Of a DNA stretch of 9,315 nucleotides, positions 6,759 to 9,315 are shown piece after piece. Both the position numbers and the translations under genes were made by a program. Under the pieces are notes generated by a model. It was given only the letters and a program-made list of their open reading frames with translations. It was not told where the DNA came from and ran no database searches. Source of the DNA: Calditrichaceae bacterium (GTDB lineage: Bacteria; Calditrichota; Calditrichia; Calditrichales; Calditrichaceae); assembly GCA_030592985.1 (NCBI GenBank), contig JAUVIB010000098.1, forward strand, positions 1 through 9,315, read 5' to 3'. Position 1 is the stretch's first letter, and each line of letters begins with the position of its first letter.

Positions 6759-7885
6759 CAACAATTTGTAATTTTCCGGTAGATATCAATATACTTTGTT
6801 TTCTCTTCTTCCCAGGAAAATTTTTCTTTCGCAATATTCTTGATATCCTCTCTTGAGACTTCATTATTTTCAATACTAGTAATAAGGTTTTCAACTGCTA
6901 TTTGAAAATCCCGGCTATCCCTGGAATTGACCGTATTGCCGACCTGATATTTTCTTACAATATTTCCAACTTCGCAACTATCCGGAGCTATAACTGGCAA
7001 ACCAGTATAAAGATATTCAAAGAATTTTTGAGGCAGCCCAAGTTTATTATTTGTGATATTTATATCAAACATTATCAAACCAATTGTAGCGGTTCTTAAA
7101 TATCCCGAAATCTTTTTATGGTCTATCCATTCAACGAATTTGATGTTTTTGCCAATCTTGAGCTTTTCTATCAGTTGTTTAATTTTCTTTTGATTTTCAG
7201 GTGAATCACTATTTTTCCCAATAAAAAGACACAGTATTTTTGGATAATTCTTTTTTAACAGGGCAACACCTTCAACAATTGTTTGCAATCCTTTGCTTAA
7301 ATTAATCAAACCGGTGTGAATTAATACCGGATAATAATCAGACAAAATATCGATATTCACACTTTTCTTCTTAATCAGTTCATCAGAATAATTGTGAATC
7401 ACACAAACCGGACATGCTAAGAAATCATATCTTCTTTTTATTACTTCGGATACTGTAATTACCCTATGGGAAAACAGGGATAAAAACTTCATATAGAATT
7501 TCAGAATCCTTTGAACACTCTTTTTTAAAATAGCAGGTACTTTATCATCCAATCTTGAAGGATAATATTCATGCGCATCAAAAATAACCGGGATTTTCCG
7601 AATTCTCCCGATAAGTACACCAACTAACCACGAATCCAGTTCATTACACTGGATAACATTTGGTTTTTGATGTATGGCAATTTTAAAAAGATAAAATAAA
7701 GTGATAATCCGATTCTTTGGTTGATTTACACCTTTTATTACAATGTTACCAATTCTTTCATGTTTTGTTAAATAAGGTCCAATAATGACAACCTTATAGC
7801 CATCTTCTGATAATGACTTAGCCTCCTTTTGAAAAAGCCGGGTATCTTTGGCGGGATGTAGTGAATTTATAAATAAAACTTTCAT
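6755..7885 (-). CDS. Glycosyltransferase, GT4-type (GT-B fold)
   Basis: A 376-residue protein of typical GT4 length with two Rossmann-like halves. The N-terminal acceptor half starts with MKVLFINS and carries DTRLFQKEAKSL (14-25) and FDAHEYYPSR (102-111), features of a common subgroup in surface-glycan loci. The C-terminal nucleotide-sugar half has HTGLINLSKGLQ (190-201), with the usual Gly and Lys-Gly of donor binding, and LPQKFFEYLYTGLPVIAPD (284-302). The second Glu of the EX7E motif is present in FFEY; the first is Leu, as in other members of this subgroup type. No signal peptide; it should act at the cytoplasmic face of the membrane, moving a sugar from a nucleotide donor to a growing lipid-linked oligosaccharide. 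Donor and acceptor cannot be read from the sequence. The start overlaps the polymerase stop by one base (TAATG), with GGTGA nine bases upstream. Confidence 0.92.
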   Translation of the reverse strand: MKVLFINSLHPAKDTRLFQKEAKSLSEDGYKVVIIGPYLTKHERIGNIVIKGVNQPKNRIITLFYLFKIAIHQKPNVIQCNELDSWLVGVLIGRIRKIPVIFDAHEYYPSRLDDKVPAILKKSVQRILKFYMKFLSLFSHRVITVSEVIKRRYDFLACPVCVIHNYSDELIKKKSVNIDILSDYYPVLIHTGLINLSKGLQTIVEGVALLKKNYPKILCLFIGKNSDSPENQKKIKQLIEKLKIGKNIKFVEWIDHKKISGYLRTATIGLIMFDINITNNKLGLPQKFFEYLYTGLPVIAPDSCEVGNIVRKYQVGNTVNSRDSRDFQIAVENLITSIENNEVSREDIKNIAKEKFSWEEEKTKYIDIYRKITNCC

Positions 7886-9306
7886 TAACTCATGTCACCA
7901 TTTATCTGTAAACTTGTATTTTTCAAAATCCAGTTGAAAATATATAACAACAATAAAATCAATAACAAACCCCTCGTTAATAAAATTGAAGTGAAATTCG
8001 TAGAGACGAACGTGAACGAAAATGCCATCACTGTTGCAGTGGTGAACGTCACATAGAAAATATTTTTTTGATAATTTGATAGTTGAAGCAATTTATAAAA
8101 TAAAAAATGGATAAAAAACCCGACGCCAAATGATGATAAGATAACTCCAAGCCACCCAAAGTCAGCCCAGAAATACCCTACATATACAGAATTTGCATTA
8201 CCGGTTGTGAATGGTAATTTCCACCATACTTTTGCGACGTAATTTGCTAAATTGAATAATCCATCCGAATGAAGCCAAGAGAATAGATTAGAACATCTCC
8301 CAAGTAAGAATTCATGATTTGTCGGAAAAATCTTAAAATACTCGAATAATACTTCTGCTGGAATAACAAATACTCGTAGAAGCATACTATTTAATAGATT
8401 CTCAGGTGATCGAAACTCGGGACTTGAGACAAAATGATATACGATATAAGGAAAAGTAAAAATTAAAATTGTAAAGAAAACAATGAATTTCAAACTGATT
8501 CGTTGCTGTTTCATAAAAAACAGTGCTGCAATTCCTAAGAACAATGCCGCAGTTGGCGCCTTGGCAATGGTTAACGAATTATTTACAATCCCAAGTATCA
8601 GGAAGAGTATAAATAAATAATTATATCTTTTTTGTTTGTGCGTAACACTAAGAAATAAACTTCCCAATATTCCAAATGGTAAAAACAGATCCCTCAACCA
8701 AGCGAAAAGGTATTTCTCCATGAAAGTTACCTGGAGAAGCTTCATCGATTCTTCTCTTAAAAGCCATAACGTTGAATAGGCAAGCGGATTTGTAATCATC
8801 TCAATTAATGGAACTGCAGGAGTACGGTATAGATAAAGAGCAAATACCATTAATGAAAAAGTGAATAAAATCAACAACAACTCATAAATAAATTCATCAA
8901 CAGGTGATTTTTGAAAAGTACTATGATAAAATTGATTTATATTATGACTTTTTATTAAGAAAAAACGATTTGACGTCAGTAATCCAATGGGGTAAAAAAT
9001 GTAAAACGTTAGAATAGCGAAGAAATAAGGATATCTCATTGGATTTTGATTTATACATGCAATATATACTGCCGGTAATGCAATTAAGGTTGTATAACTC
9101 AATAGAACAATTGATGGCATTGATAGAATACGCACACCTGAAAAGCCATATTGTGAACGATATTTAAAGATAATGATCTCATAAAATATTAACGCCAAAA
9201 CCAGACTATTCATGAACAGCCATACATCATCTCTTAAGACAATTAGTAAAATAGATAGAACAATTGGCAGGATAAATAATATATTTTTATCTAAATCAAA
9301 TCTCAT
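7885..9306 (-). CDS. Wzy-like oligosaccharide repeat-unit polymerase (polytopic membrane protein)
   Basis: A 473-residue membrane protein with about 12 hydrophobic segments, near residues 9-24, 28-47, 62-85, 93-112, 139-160, 206-222, 229-247, 250-265, 272-293, 375-405, 415-438 and 440-462. A larger hydrophilic loop (about 294-373) precedes the segment GNANSVYVGYFWADFGWLG (369-387), whose N-x-x-x-x-x-x-x-x-D-F-G-x-x-G pattern is typical of O-antigen and exopolysaccharide polymerases. Known role: joins lipid-linked repeat units on the outer face of the inner membrane. Sequence conservation in this group is low, so an O-antigen ligase or other PST-type membrane protein is a less likely alternative. 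The next gene starts within its stop codon. Bases 9307-9315 stay open in this frame, so a start further right is possible, although MRFDLDKN followed by the first membrane segment is a natural beginning. Confidence 0.8.
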   Translation of the reverse strand: MRFDLDKNILFILPIVLSILLIVLRDDVWLFMNSLVLALIFYEIIIFKYRSQYGFSGVRILSMPSIVLLSYTTLIALPAVYIACINQNPMRYPYFFAILTFYIFYPIGLLTSNRFFLIKSHNINQFYHSTFQKSPVDEFIYELLLILFTFSLMVFALYLYRTPAVPLIEMITNPLAYSTLWLLREESMKLLQVTFMEKYLFAWLRDLFLPFGILGSLFLSVTHKQKRYNYLFILFLILGIVNNSLTIAKAPTAALFLGIAALFFMKQQRISLKFIVFFTILIFTFPYIVYHFVSSPEFRSPENLLNSMLLRVFVIPAEVLFEYFKIFPTNHEFLLGRCSNLFSWLHSDGLFNLANYVAKVWWKLPFTTGNANSVYVGYFWADFGWLGVILSSFGVGFFIHFLFYKLLQLSNYQKNIFYVTFTTATVMAFSFTFVSTNFTSILLTRGLLLILLLLYIFNWILKNTSLQINGDMS

Positions 9307-9315
9307 TTGAATATC

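Noticed and set aside
6902..7099. Plus-strand open frame of 65 codons
   Set aside because: Antisense to the conserved donor-binding half of the glycosyltransferase.

Overview
All genes in this AT-rich window lie on the minus strand, so it reads from right to left as one gene string. The organism is probably a member of the FCB superphylum (Bacteroidota, Ignavibacteriota, Calditrichota, Cloacimonadota and relatives). The clearest sign is a C-terminal type IX secretion (T9SS type A) sorting domain beginning with the YPNPFN motif, on a large multi-domain secreted protein. Low GC, TGA used as an ordinary stop and generally weak Shine-Dalgarno sequences fit this, but the exact phylum cannot be fixed from the window.

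Layout in transcription order: (1) 9306-7885, a polytopic membrane protein resembling Wzy-type oligosaccharide repeat-unit polymerases; (2) 7885-6755, a GT4-type glycosyltransferase; (3) a 48-nt gap with a possible promoter and a clear ribosome binding site; (4) 6706-5378, a lipoprotein with a carboxypeptidase-regulatory-like domain, an FN3-like domain and two related C-terminal beta domains; (5) 5381-1818, a 1187-residue T9SS cargo with two eight-unit PQQ-like beta-propellers separated by a PKD-like domain; (6) 1816-443, a secreted protein with QW-type motifs suggesting an alpha/alpha-toroid fold, function unknown; (7) 443-1, the N-terminal third or less of a heparinase II/III-family protein that runs off the left edge. 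No stretch of 300 bases or more lacks a gene, and I saw no RNA genes, insertion sequences, CRISPR arrays or convincing terminators.

Gene spacing is very tight: TAATG one-base overlaps at 443-445 and 7885-7887, an ATGA four-base overlap at 5378-5381, and a one-base gap at 1817. Only the 48-nt gap before the lipoprotein breaks the chain. The polymerase, glycosyltransferase and heparinase-like protein are typical of an exopolysaccharide or O-antigen type surface-glycan locus. The unusual part is the three exported proteins in the middle (lipoprotein, T9SS propeller protein, toroid protein). I infer that glycan synthesis and a set of surface proteins are made together. T9SS type A cargo is known in some Bacteroidota to be attached to a surface lipopolysaccharide, so a link between this glycan and the propeller protein is a testable idea, not a demonstrated one.
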